DNA from: an uncultured Prevotellaceae bacterium
GTDB lineage: Bacteria > Bacteroidota > Bacteroidia > Bacteroidales > Bacteroidaceae
Assembly: GCA_902800185.1 (NCBI GenBank)
Contig: CADCDK010000028.1
Location: forward strand, 1-64,000
Direction: 5' to 3'
DNA length: 64,000 nucleotides
Shown here: positions 28,901-35,958 of the stretch, one piece after another
Position numbering within the stretch: the stretch's first letter is position 1
How the letters are laid out: each line of letters opens with the position of its first letter
The notes under the pieces: model-generated
Seen by the model: only the letters and a program-made list of their open reading frames with translations
What the model was told of the DNA's origin: nothing
Databases searched by the model: none
Position numbers and translations under genes: made by a program

Positions 28901-30514
28901 ATCGTTCCCAGCCCAGCGTTCACGGGCGGCGACGAGTCGAAGTTAGAGATCATGAACGACAACTCACTGCTCATCTCCGTGCGCCGTGGTGGCTGGAACT
29001 CCATGGCAAACCGTGGCTACAACCGCACGACGGGCGATGCTTCGGGCGACGGCATCAGCTCATGGGGCACACAGAGCACATGGGACAACACCATGAATGC
29101 CAACGGCTGTAATGCCGACATCCTCTACTACAGCCGCAACACCGAGGGCAAGCCCGACATCATGCTTCACACCCTCACCAAGGATTTCAACACCTACCGC
29201 AGGGACCTGCGCCTCTACATGAGTATCGACCAGGGTGCAACGTGGACAGAGGTATATAAGTTGCAGCCAGGCTTTGCCGCCTACAGTTCGATGCAGAAGC
29301 TTGCCAATGGCGACCTCGCCATCATCTACGAGGATGGTAGCATCGGCAACAAGGACAAGATGGATTGCTACGCGATGAACTACATTGTCATCTCGAAGGA
29401 GCAAATCGCTGTCATGTACGAGAACTGCTGCAACCCGTTAGGCTTCAGTCAGGCCGCTACCTACGTCATCAAGAACGAGGGCAACAGCAAGTACATCAGC
29501 AGTACGGCCGAAGCAGGAACAGGCTATGCCAAGGTTGCCGACAGCGAATCCAATGCCGCCGCCTTTGTGATGATTCCTGTATTTGGACAGTCGGGCTACT
29601 ATTATATGTATGACACCGAGAGCGGCAACTATCTCGTTCCCGACAACACCAATATCCATCTGGATACCTCGCATTGGAGCTGGACAACCAACCCCACAGC
29701 CGTGAGGGTGCGCCAGAATGCTTCTCATAACAATAACTATGTATTGGGTGCGAACTGTGCCGCCAGCGGAACGTGGGGCGACAGAAACAGTGGTGAGTAC
29801 TTAGGCAACTTCCAGCAGGGCTCACCGAGTCTCGCACTCAACCACTGGGTGATGGAGCAGGGCGAGGGCGAAGCCATTGTCGAGATGAACAAGATGACCG
29901 CAGGCGTACAGAGCTTGGTGGAGTCGGCTGCTCTCTTAGGCACACAGCTGCAGTACACCGCCGTGGTGGATGAAGCCGCCCGCGGAACGGTTGTCGTTCC
30001 GTTTGAGGCCGATGTCACGGGTGATGTAAAGGCATATACGCTGAGCTATATCTCAGGCGATAAGGTGAAGGGCACGAATGTGGAGACCATCGCGGCCAAC
30101 CAACCTGTTCTTCTGAAGAACTCAGGAACGCTTGTGCTGACCGCCAAGGCGGGAACCCTTGAGTACAATTCAACTCCTGAAGAGGGCCTGCTGAAAGGCG
30201 TTTATGAGACGGGAATGGCTCCCATTGGATCTTACGTGCTGCAGAAGCAGAATGACCTGGTAGCATTCTACAAGGTAACGGATGCAGACCACCAGCCCAC
30301 GATCAAGCCGTTCCGCGCCTATCTGGAGGCTACGAGCACCGCTCGTGTGCTTTCCATCGGATTTGACGATGAGGTGACGGGTATCAGCAGTCTGAGTCCC
30401 AACGCTTTGGAGTCGGAGGGTAGCTACTACTCCCTCGACGGTCGTAAGCTGACGGGCAAGCCCGTGCAGCGTGGCGTCTATGTTGTGAACGGAAAGAAGG
30501 TTGTCATCAAATAA
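22970..30514 (+). CDS. Giant secreted glycosidase: GH20 hexosaminidase + GH33 sialidase
   Basis: This 2514-aa protein has a signal peptide nearly the same as its neighbour (MKQKCLFLLVFMLFLLNGMQ). A GH20b-type N-domain (~35-145) leads into a GH20 barrel (~150-470) with GYMHDVGRSF, FHWHLTDNQGFR and the catalytic pair D294-E295 in HMGADEAG; GH20 enzymes remove beta-linked GlcNAc or GalNAc. Next come a beta-sandwich (~475-690), several trefoil-like and repeated modules shared with the 3370-aa protein, a sialidase-associated N-domain (~1640-1785) and GH33 (~1790-2160) with RIP, Asp boxes SMDNGATW, STDNGATW, SDDEGASW and SIDQGATW. It ends in the same [13 protein letters not shown] tail. It likely follows up the first enzyme on mucin or other host glycans. 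Confidence 0.92.
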   Translation: MKQKCLFLLVFMLFLLNGMQIPQVKAQTESSPTNLLLPKPQQLSENGASFMLNRDVHLTDPTGSELLATLFTTAEEAPATVTVNLVDAATLGTFDYTLAGFDNEGYKLNVATDAITITAVTKTGVIRAAQTLMQLAAAADGAYIQGVDITDYPAFKLRGYMHDVGRSFISFDELKKEIDLLARFKVNVFHWHLTDNQGFRFESKVYPQLNQASNMTRFAGSYYTQEQCTELEAYAAERGVIVIPEIDMPGHSTAFTNAMGYTMSSDAGKVALKALLSELAAAFPLAPYIHMGADEAGTTAAFVNEMSQYIKETLGRKCIVWNPISGVSISTSTLPYIDMTEMWSTSGRKIDGVPNIDCRYNYINHFDVFADLVGIYKSNVYYAQQGSSEVAGAITAIWNDRKTATETDIISQNGLYAHALATAERGWMGGGNQYIEVGGTTLPNSGSEYEEFVDWERRFLHYKDTWLSEEPIPYVKQTNVKWRITQAFPNGGTASAVFPPETATDDILPDQFAYEGKTYTTSMATGAGIYLRHVWGTTVPAFYSSPALNTTAYAWTYVYSPTEQTAGALIEFQNYSRSENDKAPDAGNWDRKGSRIWVNGEEVLPPTWTNSGKNINSEVDLGNENFPAREPISIHLNAGWNKVLLKLPYVSASNIRLNKWMFTFVLTDATGRNALDGIVYSPIQSLDENVEGVVSLIGEVKQYVNENCGTAIGYYPLSAAATLMSKVEEIEGTLQESMTAVEREAQVTALEAAFTTFKNGLSSQAINQPLPSTLNEKHYYTLCTPLRGTRYVTATGTATELAGATSVTDASYWKFVTRTDGTFDIVNAINGSYISPSAANNNALMTQASQPSSGWTLSKAATAGYVIISSGSCQFNQTNNSSSALSGAYRVFNWGGGNNTSDTGCQYLIEEADVNFDGNDVLDGGSTSDGTRVLTVGSQVTTEAGITSGKVYILKTGADRYITDNGTNYDVPNTANSPTEASAYYLISNGNGTWKIKNYHTGKYWGVPVYNSNLASVEEASAGAWSLNVSGGVAYPSALDAGNTARGIDRSGGKVWSYTVGNNNNHKVYIYEVSLSTAAAFDEFSGKDIRVGTTPESTISTGTWYVMSQRSRTTYVYEDASSHTLKHTLNKPGGLATTNANYLIRLVTGTDGKYYLQNGLGNYVGQITASTNAPTTAMKDMQHTVAKISGANGHYYIQCVANNVVLDANDFTYGDPSTVVGWGTTPPTSTGGNNDWAFYPIELVDSWVPTVAEVYTINNTKSSNRGALVYDGSSKNVGLVASASLNATNANHQWVLCPTGTEKQYYLYNVGAGKFAIPTAIGESASNAWVFSDDAVAVTLSVQGDGTYRIKMAKDPISGTNQAVIGVNQNTAIKVFNYNDAGSDFTFTKVDGANQSVAANAAVAKLVKNQTALTSYPQTSGWYAIQIKSRNGAASYVGRYLQAAASLYNDLYPLTFTGGVDVQPAITDPSFLTYIDCTSWDVNTWQLADGRYLVDNGSNKFPTPSGTPGNVICGYDNGNYFKNSNNFYADPYNSGTNYFIGETTTMRTAYTVYPIDLATAGLAAWKVSISNSGSSTQLTCNRADVNGQSSVYHGGWFFLPADVTPVASDFSMEGMIGAPVFDAENKTITVTYDPSISFLPGDVNIVQGHETTGRGNTMQALLRAKVTPFTSCTPTQFNVTLSGAEQLDKVAIYATTIDEIQAEGANPVKIGEAAAANGAIEIAVDASEHAAGTTLYYWITADVKADATELETVDASLNSIAYTNAHEGNTCDLSSVGNPDGVMRIYKQQAFLWTASHTQTRYYRIPTILTTADGGIVALTDFRYDNTEDLGKPASGHKIDVMMRKSMDNGATWSAEQAVAVGDGSTVAGYGYGDPAIVRTNSGKLICLMAAGKNSYPNGMLHMAYAESTDNGATWTAPADIFNDIDKGGVTFQSVFTTAGKGITFSNGRVAFAMNGKVNGTTNDYILYSDDEGASWKIVPSPAFTGGDESKLEIMNDNSLLISVRRGGWNSMANRGYNRTTGDASGDGISSWGTQSTWDNTMNANGCNADILYYSRNTEGKPDIMLHTLTKDFNTYRRDLRLYMSIDQGATWTEVYKLQPGFAAYSSMQKLANGDLAIIYEDGSIGNKDKMDCYAMNYIVISKEQIAVMYENCCNPLGFSQAATYVIKNEGNSKYISSTAEAGTGYAKVADSESNAAAFVMIPVFGQSGYYYMYDTESGNYLVPDNTNIHLDTSHWSWTTNPTAVRVRQNASHNNNYVLGANCAASGTWGDRNSGEYLGNFQQGSPSLALNHWVMEQGEGEAIVEMNKMTAGVQSLVESAALLGTQLQYTAVVDEAARGTVVVPFEADVTGDVKAYTLSYISGDKVKGTNVETIAANQPVLLKNSGTLVLTAKAGTLEYNSTPEEGLLKGVYETGMAPIGSYVLQKQNDLVAFYKVTDADHQPTIKPFRAYLEATSTARVLSIGFDDEVTGISSLSPNALESEGSYYSLDGRKLTGKPVQRGVYVVNGKKVVIK
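27386..27535 (+). repeat. Inter-gene repeat segment, copy in giant gene 2
   Basis: This is the partner of 19441-19590 (148 of 150 bases the same). The rest of the two proteins is much less alike, so this block was probably exchanged by recombination. Confidence 0.85.
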
Positions 30515-30526
30515 AAACATGAAGAT

Positions 30527-30717
30527 ATGAAAAAGAGGAAATATTGCACACCGAGTGTGAAGACCCGTAGTTTGGGCGAAGTGCTCATGCTGATTTCATG
30601 CTGATTACGTCTCCCGAGACGCCGGTGAGCGAGACACCAGCCGATCCTAATGGTGAGGTGCTCTCCAGAGAAAGTGACTCTTATGTCCCAACCCCTTCCA
30701 GTGTCTGGGATGATTGA
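30527..30717 (+). pseudogene. Small ORF behind giant gene 2, frame broken by an 11-bp duplication
   Basis: ATG 30527 opens the same MKKRKYCTPSVKTRSLGEV... head and stops after 25 codons. CATGCTGATT is present twice in tandem (11-bp unit); removing one unit gives a 59-aa protein ending SVWDD at 30717. The tail frame also has its own ATG (MLITSPETPV...), so a 39-aa product is possible. Confidence 0.5.
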
Positions 30718-30719
30718 TA

Positions 30720-30764
30720 AACACAGAAAATCCCGAAGGATTGCCCTTCGGGATTTTCTGTGTT
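30720..30764. terminator. Bidirectional terminator between giant gene 2 and nhaD
   Basis: A perfect 20-bp stem (30720-30739 with 30745-30764, centre CCCGAAGG/CCTTCGGG) with a 5-base loop lies between two convergent genes; A-rich and T-rich arms serve either direction. Confidence 0.85.
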
Positions 30765-30776
30765 CATTCTCAATGG

Positions 30777-32078
30777 TTATACCGAATAAATAAATGTGCG
30801 GATGAACCAATAGGAAGCCATACCGGCCAGGTAGCCTACGAAGGCAATCCAGGTGATGCGCTTCAGATACCAGCCAAAGGTGATTTTCTCCAATCCCATG
30901 ACCACCACGCCTGCAGCGGAGCCGATGATGAGCATCGAGCCTCCCACGCCGGCACAGTAGGCTAACAGCTGCCAGAACACACCGTCAACCGCCATGTCAC
31001 CAGTGGGAGCTATCGGGTACATGCCCATGCAGCCTGCTACGAGGGGCACATTGTCCACGATGGACGAAAGAACACCGATGATACCCGTCACAAGGTAGTG
31101 GTTGCCCTGGAACGTTTCGTCGAGTGTCTGTCCGAGTAAGGTGAGCACGCCCACCTCAGCAAGGCAGGAGACAGCCATCAGGATGCCCAGGAAGAACATG
31201 ATGGTGGTGATGTCGATGCGCGACAGCAGGTCGCTCACACGCTTTGCCATGGGGTCGTCCTCTTCGTAGTGACGACTGAAAATCTCCGTTGTTGTCCACA
31301 GGATGCCCAGAATAAGCAGGATGCCCATGTAGGGAGGCAAGTCGGTCAGGTAGCGGAAGATGGGCACGAACACCAAACCACCCACTCCGAAGAGGAAGAT
31401 GATGCGGCGCTGTGTGCGCGTATAGTTGCTCACATGTCCCTCGATGACGTTCTGCGAGCGGTCGAACTCACCCTTCAGCATGTACTGTATGATGAAGCAC
31501 GGCACCGCCGCCGACACCACCGACGGCAGGAAGATTTCGGTGATAACGCCCTGTGTGGTAATCATTCCCTTGATCCAGAGCATGATGGTCGTCACGTCAC
31601 CGATGGGTGAGAAGGCACCTCCCGAATTGGCGGAGATGATGATGGTCGAGGCATAGAGCATGCGCTCCTTGTCGTCGCTGATGAGCTTGCGTAGCACCAT
31701 GATCATCACGATGGACGTGGTGAGGTTGTCGAGGATGGCGGAGAGGATGAACGTCATGGCCGCCACGCGCCAGAGCAGCTTGCGCTTGTTGCGTGTCTTC
31801 AGCATGTCGCGCACGAAATTGAAGCCTCCGTTGGCATCGACAATCTCCACGATGGTCATTGCACCCATCAGGAAGAACAATGTCTCGGCAGTCTCACCGA
31901 GGTTGAACTTCAGCACTTCGCCAATCTCTGGCGACGGGCTCAGCATGTACAACGTCCAGCAGAGCACGCACATCAGCAGTGCCACTGCTGCCTTGTTCAC
32001 TTTGGTCAGGCTCTCCAAGGCTATGCAAACGTAGCCGAGGATGAACACTGCCACAATCGATAATGTTAATGTTGACAT
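30777..32078 (-). CDS. nhaD: Sodium:proton antiporter, NhaD type
   Basis: The 433-aa protein is a polytopic membrane protein of the ion-transporter/arsenite-permease superfamily with about 11-12 hydrophobic segments. NhaD-like stretches include FFLMGAMTIVEIVDANGGF, NLTTSIVMIMVLRKL and the acid-containing SIVDNVPLVAG near residue 340. It would export Na+ in exchange for H+, supporting pH and sodium balance in the inner membrane. It has its own promoter and shares a bidirectional terminator with the giant gene opposite. Confidence 0.88.
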   Translation of the reverse strand: MSTLTLSIVAVFILGYVCIALESLTKVNKAAVALLMCVLCWTLYMLSPSPEIGEVLKFNLGETAETLFFLMGAMTIVEIVDANGGFNFVRDMLKTRNKRKLLWRVAAMTFILSAILDNLTTSIVMIMVLRKLISDDKERMLYASTIIISANSGGAFSPIGDVTTIMLWIKGMITTQGVITEIFLPSVVSAAVPCFIIQYMLKGEFDRSQNVIEGHVSNYTRTQRRIIFLFGVGGLVFVPIFRYLTDLPPYMGILLILGILWTTTEIFSRHYEEDDPMAKRVSDLLSRIDITTIMFFLGILMAVSCLAEVGVLTLLGQTLDETFQGNHYLVTGIIGVLSSIVDNVPLVAGCMGMYPIAPTGDMAVDGVFWQLLAYCAGVGGSMLIIGSAAGVVVMGLEKITFGWYLKRITWIAFVGYLAGMASYWFIRTFIYSV

Positions 32079-32150
32079 CTCTTTTACTTTTACCTTATTT
32101 GTTTATTATACCTTTTTACCTTTTTTACCATGAATTCGCATTGTGAGCCG

Positions 32151-32158
32151 CAAAGTTA
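32151..32158 (-). promoter_or_regulatory. -7 promoter box of nhaD
   Basis: The minus strand reads TAACTTTG about 70 bases upstream of the nhaD start, matching TAnnTTTG. Confidence 0.6.
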
Positions 32159-32232
32159 CTAATTTTATTTCCTTTATTTATCAAAAAGTATATTTTTATG
32201 TCGAATTATTCCTTTTTTATAAGAAAAAGTAC

Positions 32233-32240
32233 TAACTTTG
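32233..32240 (+). promoter_or_regulatory. -7 promoter box of the secreted repeat protein
   Basis: TAACTTTG, matching TAnnTTTG, lies about 110 bases upstream of the next plus-strand start. The leader is long and AT-rich; no other structure was seen. Confidence 0.55.
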
Positions 32241-32354
32241 CACCCGTTAATTGAAAAAATGTAATATCGTGATTGCAATTCATGCAACTTCACGAGTACT
32301 TTTATTGTATATATTCAGTAATAATTATATTAATCATTCAAATTTAAAATGCTT

Positions 32355-33941
32355 ATGAGAAAATTTACTCTAATGTTTGTAGCACTTTTGATGGCTACCA
32401 TGACATTTGCGCAGAAGACGATCAATGTATCTACGTCTGCGCCGATGAAACTGATTCCTTCCATGAAGCTTTTCTCGACCAACAAGCCTGGTACGAAGAT
32501 TACCTCTTCCAACTATGAGGTTGTTGAGATTCCTGAGGGTGCTGAACCGCAGAACTACCTTGTTTCTGCAACAAGACTTTATTCTTCAAGTGGTAGTGTT
32601 GCTCAAACCGATTACTCTGGAGAGGGACAGATTATCTTCAACGATGAGGAAGTCTATATCAGCGGTCTTAGCTATTACATGCCCGAGGCATGGGTCAAGG
32701 GAGAGATGGATGGTGAGACGATTACCATCCCCGCTGGTCAGTACCTGGGTGCTTACGGTGGTCAGTATGACATGTGGTTAGGTTCTTATACCAATAATAA
32801 AGTACTTGGCGACATTGTCTTCACTTACGATGAGGAAACGGGTGAGCTGAGCACAGAGGATGACATCGTAACCAATGGAGATGCCAGTGTCATTTCCTGG
32901 TACTCAATTCTTGTTGACCTTGTCATGACCCCGGGCGAGGTTGAGAAACCTGAAGTAGTGGAGGTTCCAGAGGGTTTGGAGCTTGCTGACTATATCTTTA
33001 AGGCTACGAGCAATAGCTATGATAAACAGGACAATTTGGTACAGACGCCCGTCGCCATGGCCTTGAAGGTTGGCATCGATGGCAATGATATTTATGTACA
33101 AGGTCTTTGCACCTATCTGCCCGAGGCTTGGGTGAAAGGTACTCTTGGCGAAGGGGTAGCCACCTTTGCCACGGGGCAGTACTTCGGCAACTACCGTGAT
33201 GCGTATGACCTGTTCCTCGTGGGTTATGACAATGACGCCAATGATATCTCCGATATCCTGTTTGAGATAGACGCAGAGACGGGCACACTCTCTACCGAGC
33301 AGGACATTTACATCAATCTCAAGCAAAATACCATTTACTATGCTGCCTGGTACACAGATATCACGATGGAGAAAGTGACCGATGTGGCAGCCGTTCCTGC
33401 TGATCCCGAAATCACGGGTTTTGCTCCCTACGATAAAACGGAAGGTTATGGTTCAATCAATTTTATTCTGCCTCTCGAGAGCGTTGAAGGAGAAAACCTG
33501 CATGCAGACAAATTGTATTATGTGATTTACACCAAGTCAGTGGTAGATAATACAGAGGCTCCCTATGTGTTCACTCCTGACCTTTATACAAAGATTGAGG
33601 AGAATATGACGTATGTTCCTTATACGTTTAATGATGATTATGACTTCAATGAATTCCAGGGCATCAAATTTGTATATTTGAACTTCCCCACATCTGATTA
33701 TAAGGCATTCGGTGTGCAAGCCTTCTATTTAGGTGGCAACGAGGTCAACGCAAGTAACCTCGTTTGGGAGGAGAATCCTGAGACAACAGGCATCAGCGCT
33801 GCTACAGCCGGAAGCGTTGCCAAGGTTAGCTACACCGACCTTTCTGGTCGCGCTGTTGCACAGCCCACTCACGGTCTCTACATCATGACCATGAAGATGG
33901 CAGATGGTACGAAGAAGAGCGTGAAGATGCTGATCAAGTAA
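32355..33941 (+). CDS. Secreted protein with a duplicated unknown domain
   Basis: I start at MRKFTLMFVALLMATMTFAQ (ATG 32355), a clean signal peptide; ATG 32349 adds two residues. Two tandem ~140-residue units follow, at roughly 55-195 and 205-345. Each opens with PEG(A/L)E..(N/D)Y and contains a Y(M/L)PEAWVKG...(G)QY(L/F)G core, a tyrosine-rich strand and E(T)GTLST/ETGELST. A third beta-rich region and a C-terminal tail (GLYIMTMKMADGTKKSVKML) that resembles a type IX sorting end complete it. I do not recognise the family. It is probably exported to the surface or medium; binding rather than catalysis seems likelier, but nothing shows the ligand. Confidence 0.75.
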   Translation: MRKFTLMFVALLMATMTFAQKTINVSTSAPMKLIPSMKLFSTNKPGTKITSSNYEVVEIPEGAEPQNYLVSATRLYSSSGSVAQTDYSGEGQIIFNDEEVYISGLSYYMPEAWVKGEMDGETITIPAGQYLGAYGGQYDMWLGSYTNNKVLGDIVFTYDEETGELSTEDDIVTNGDASVISWYSILVDLVMTPGEVEKPEVVEVPEGLELADYIFKATSNSYDKQDNLVQTPVAMALKVGIDGNDIYVQGLCTYLPEAWVKGTLGEGVATFATGQYFGNYRDAYDLFLVGYDNDANDISDILFEIDAETGTLSTEQDIYINLKQNTIYYAAWYTDITMEKVTDVAAVPADPEITGFAPYDKTEGYGSINFILPLESVEGENLHADKLYYVIYTKSVVDNTEAPYVFTPDLYTKIEENMTYVPYTFNDDYDFNEFQGIKFVYLNFPTSDYKAFGVQAFYLGGNEVNASNLVWEENPETTGISAATAGSVAKVSYTDLSGRAVAQPTHGLYIMTMKMADGTKKSVKMLIK

Positions 33942-33962
33942 AAAGTTGAGATACACATGATA

Positions 33963-33996
33963 AAAAGGGCTAAGCCAAATGCGGCTTAGCCCTTTT
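33963..33996. terminator. Bidirectional terminator, overlapping the end of the DUF4435 gene
   Basis: A perfect 14-bp stem (AAAAGGGCTAAGCC at 33963-33976 with 33983-33996) and a 6-base loop sit between the convergent secreted-protein gene and DUF4435 gene. The right arm covers the last codons of the latter. Confidence 0.8.
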
Positions 33997-34987
33997 CGTT
34001 GAGGATCCGTTCAACGTCGGCAAGGATGCGCCGGAAGGGTTCGGAGCGCACATAACTGATGTTCTTGCGCAACATGCTGGGAATGTCCTCTACGCTTTTC
34101 GAATAACAGGAAAGCTCGTTGCGGCACTGTGCCGAGTGTATGCTCTGACGGTTTATCTCGGCCTCTCGCTCACGGATGAGAATGGAGCAAAGCTTCTTCA
34201 GCATGGGGACAACGACCTTGTCGAAGAGGTGATGGCCCTGAATGTAGAGATAAGTGGTCTCGGGTGTCACGCCCAGCCGAAGAATGTCTTCCTTGACTTG
34301 CAGATAGCTCTCCTTGGCATCGGGGTGTTCGCGTTGCAGTTGGCGGATTTTGTTCCAAACCTTCCGTTTCACGTTCTGCAGAATGCCTGGCGCATGTTCT
34401 ATGGAGAAGTGGCCCGTCTCGATGACGTGTGTGAAGTCGGTGATGCAGAACTCATTGTATATGGGAGAGCGGTAGAACCAGATGCTCCAGACGAAAAGCG
34501 GGAAGATGATTTGTGAGAACTCCTTCAGAAATTCGTAGGCATCGAAAATGGCATGGTCGTTCAGTGTCACTGCCACGCAGACATCGTGCAGCGAAGGCGC
34601 GTAGCACTGCAGGTTCTCGATGGCATAGGCATAGGTGTGCAGGATATAGGGATTCTGGATGATTTCCTGAGAGACGGGTGTCTTTCCTTGGATGAGGAAA
34701 TCGTAGTCGGCATCGACGCAGGCAAGCATGTTGCGCCCCACTTTGTCGGTGAGTAGTTTCATCATCACGGCTTTCTTCCCTCGGTCGAGTCGTTCCATGC
34801 GTGTGGGAAGCATTACCTCAAAGTAGCGTGTGTCATCCTCGAACCGACTGAACACGGAACGCCAGAAGAAAACGTCATCATAGCTTTCCACGTAGGCTAC
34901 GATGCGTCTCCGCGCCGTTTTCGGCTTCATTCGGTTGGCGGCCTCGATATAGGCGGAGTTCAGGTTGTCGCTCAGACGATGGGACAT
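33986..34987 (-). CDS. DUF4435 (TOPRIM-like) protein, AriB-like
   Basis: The 333-aa protein opens with a conserved acidic motif YVESYDDVFFWR and has MLACVDADYDFLIQ near residue 105, giving the Glu plus DxD layout of TOPRIM-like nuclease domains; HTYAYAIENLQCY follows. This matches the DUF4435 family, to which AriB of the PARIS antiphage system belongs. It starts 20 bases after the partner ATPase gene ends, on the same strand, so the two form an operon. An effector role is inference from the pairing; the ATPase here is shorter than classical AriA, and a housekeeping role is also possible. Confidence 0.75.
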   Translation of the reverse strand: MSHRLSDNLNSAYIEAANRMKPKTARRRIVAYVESYDDVFFWRSVFSRFEDDTRYFEVMLPTRMERLDRGKKAVMMKLLTDKVGRNMLACVDADYDFLIQGKTPVSQEIIQNPYILHTYAYAIENLQCYAPSLHDVCVAVTLNDHAIFDAYEFLKEFSQIIFPLFVWSIWFYRSPIYNEFCITDFTHVIETGHFSIEHAPGILQNVKRKVWNKIRQLQREHPDAKESYLQVKEDILRLGVTPETTYLYIQGHHLFDKVVVPMLKKLCSILIREREAEINRQSIHSAQCRNELSCYSKSVEDIPSMLRKNISYVRSEPFRRILADVERILNEKG

Positions 34988-35007
34988 AGGCTTTAACGTG
35001 TGGGGGA

Positions 35008-35823
35008 TTAGCTTCTGATATCCTCAACCGCCGTCACATGATCCAGCCAGCCGTTCATGATGACGGCAGGGGAGTGGGTGGTCAGGATGATCTGGACATT
35101 GGGGTTCAGGCTTAGGATGAGCTCAATGAGCTGACTCTGCCACTCTACGTGGAGCGACACCTCTGGCTCGTCCATGAAGAGAACGTAGTTCTGTTGGTCT
35201 TCCACCAACACGGTGAGCAGGATGGCAAGCATCTGTTTCTCGCCACTTGAGAGCTGGTAGGGAATCAGGGTCTCACCCATCTGCGTGAAACGGATCTCGT
35301 TCTCGCTGCGGACAATCTTCTTTCCCGTGCCGGCAAAAAGCTTGTCGATGATGTCCTGAAAGTGACGCTTGGGTTCGCTGATGCGCTGTGCCCGTTCTGC
35401 CGCGTCTGGTAAACCACTTTGCAAGGTATCGATGATGCGGTTGCCGATATTCACTTGATAGTCGAGGTATTTGCGCTGTAGCTGAAACAGCTGCCAGTCG
35501 AGCTCGGTGGCAAGGCTCCTGTCCATGCGCGCCACGGCCTCCAGGTTGAGTAGCGGTGCGTCAAACGAACGGATGATGTCGAAGCGTATCCACCTGGCAT
35601 CCTCTGGTTGCACCTTCAGACGAACCCCCTTGAGCATGTGGCTGGGGAACTCGCCGCCGGCACTCAGGCCTTTCACCACCTTATTTAATATAGTGCTCTT
35701 ACCCATTCCGTTGACACCGCTCAGGATGTTTACCTGGCGGCTGAGGTTCCACACGATATGGTGCTTGCCGCTCCACAGAGAGTCGATCTCTATCTGCTGA
35801 ATATAGTCTGCGTATTTTGCCAT
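35008..35823 (-). CDS. AAA/ABC-type ATPase, AriA-like
   Basis: I start at MAKYADYIQQIEI (ATG 35823, 271 aa) because the -7 box at 35851-35858 overlaps the longer frame. The protein has Walker A GVNGMGKST near residue 45, a signature LSSGEKQ near 190, Walker B YVLFMDEPEVSLH and an H-loop TTHSP, the pattern of AAA_15/AAA_21 SMC-like ATPases. Such ATPases pair with DUF4435 or OLD-type nucleases in PARIS and related systems and sense invading DNA or proteins. The 20-base spacing to the DUF4435 gene supports a two-gene module. Confidence 0.82.
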   Translation of the reverse strand: MAKYADYIQQIEIDSLWSGKHHIVWNLSRQVNILSGVNGMGKSTILNKVVKGLSAGGEFPSHMLKGVRLKVQPEDARWIRFDIIRSFDAPLLNLEAVARMDRSLATELDWQLFQLQRKYLDYQVNIGNRIIDTLQSGLPDAAERAQRISEPKRHFQDIIDKLFAGTGKKIVRSENEIRFTQMGETLIPYQLSSGEKQMLAILLTVLVEDQQNYVLFMDEPEVSLHVEWQSQLIELILSLNPNVQIILTTHSPAVIMNGWLDHVTAVEDIRS

Positions 35824-35850
35824 GGTTTGCAAATATTGATGTTCTTGTTG

Positions 35851-35858
35851 CAAAAATA
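35851..35858 (-). promoter_or_regulatory. -7 promoter box of the ATPase/DUF4435 operon
   Basis: The minus strand reads TATTTTTG, 28 bases upstream of ATG 35823, matching TAnnTTTG and settling the shorter start. Confidence 0.6.
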
Positions 35859-35901
35859 GTAAAAAAGCACCAACAAACGGAATGTTGTCGGTATTTTTTT
35901 G

Positions 35902-35909
35902 TAACTTCG
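35902..35909 (+). promoter_or_regulatory. -7-like box of the response regulator gene
   Basis: TAACTTCG differs at one base from TAnnTTTG and lies 50 bases upstream of ATG 35959. Confidence 0.4.
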
Positions 35910-35958
35910 CAACCGAAAGAACGAAAAAAAGACCAACATCATCAAACAGACAATTCTT

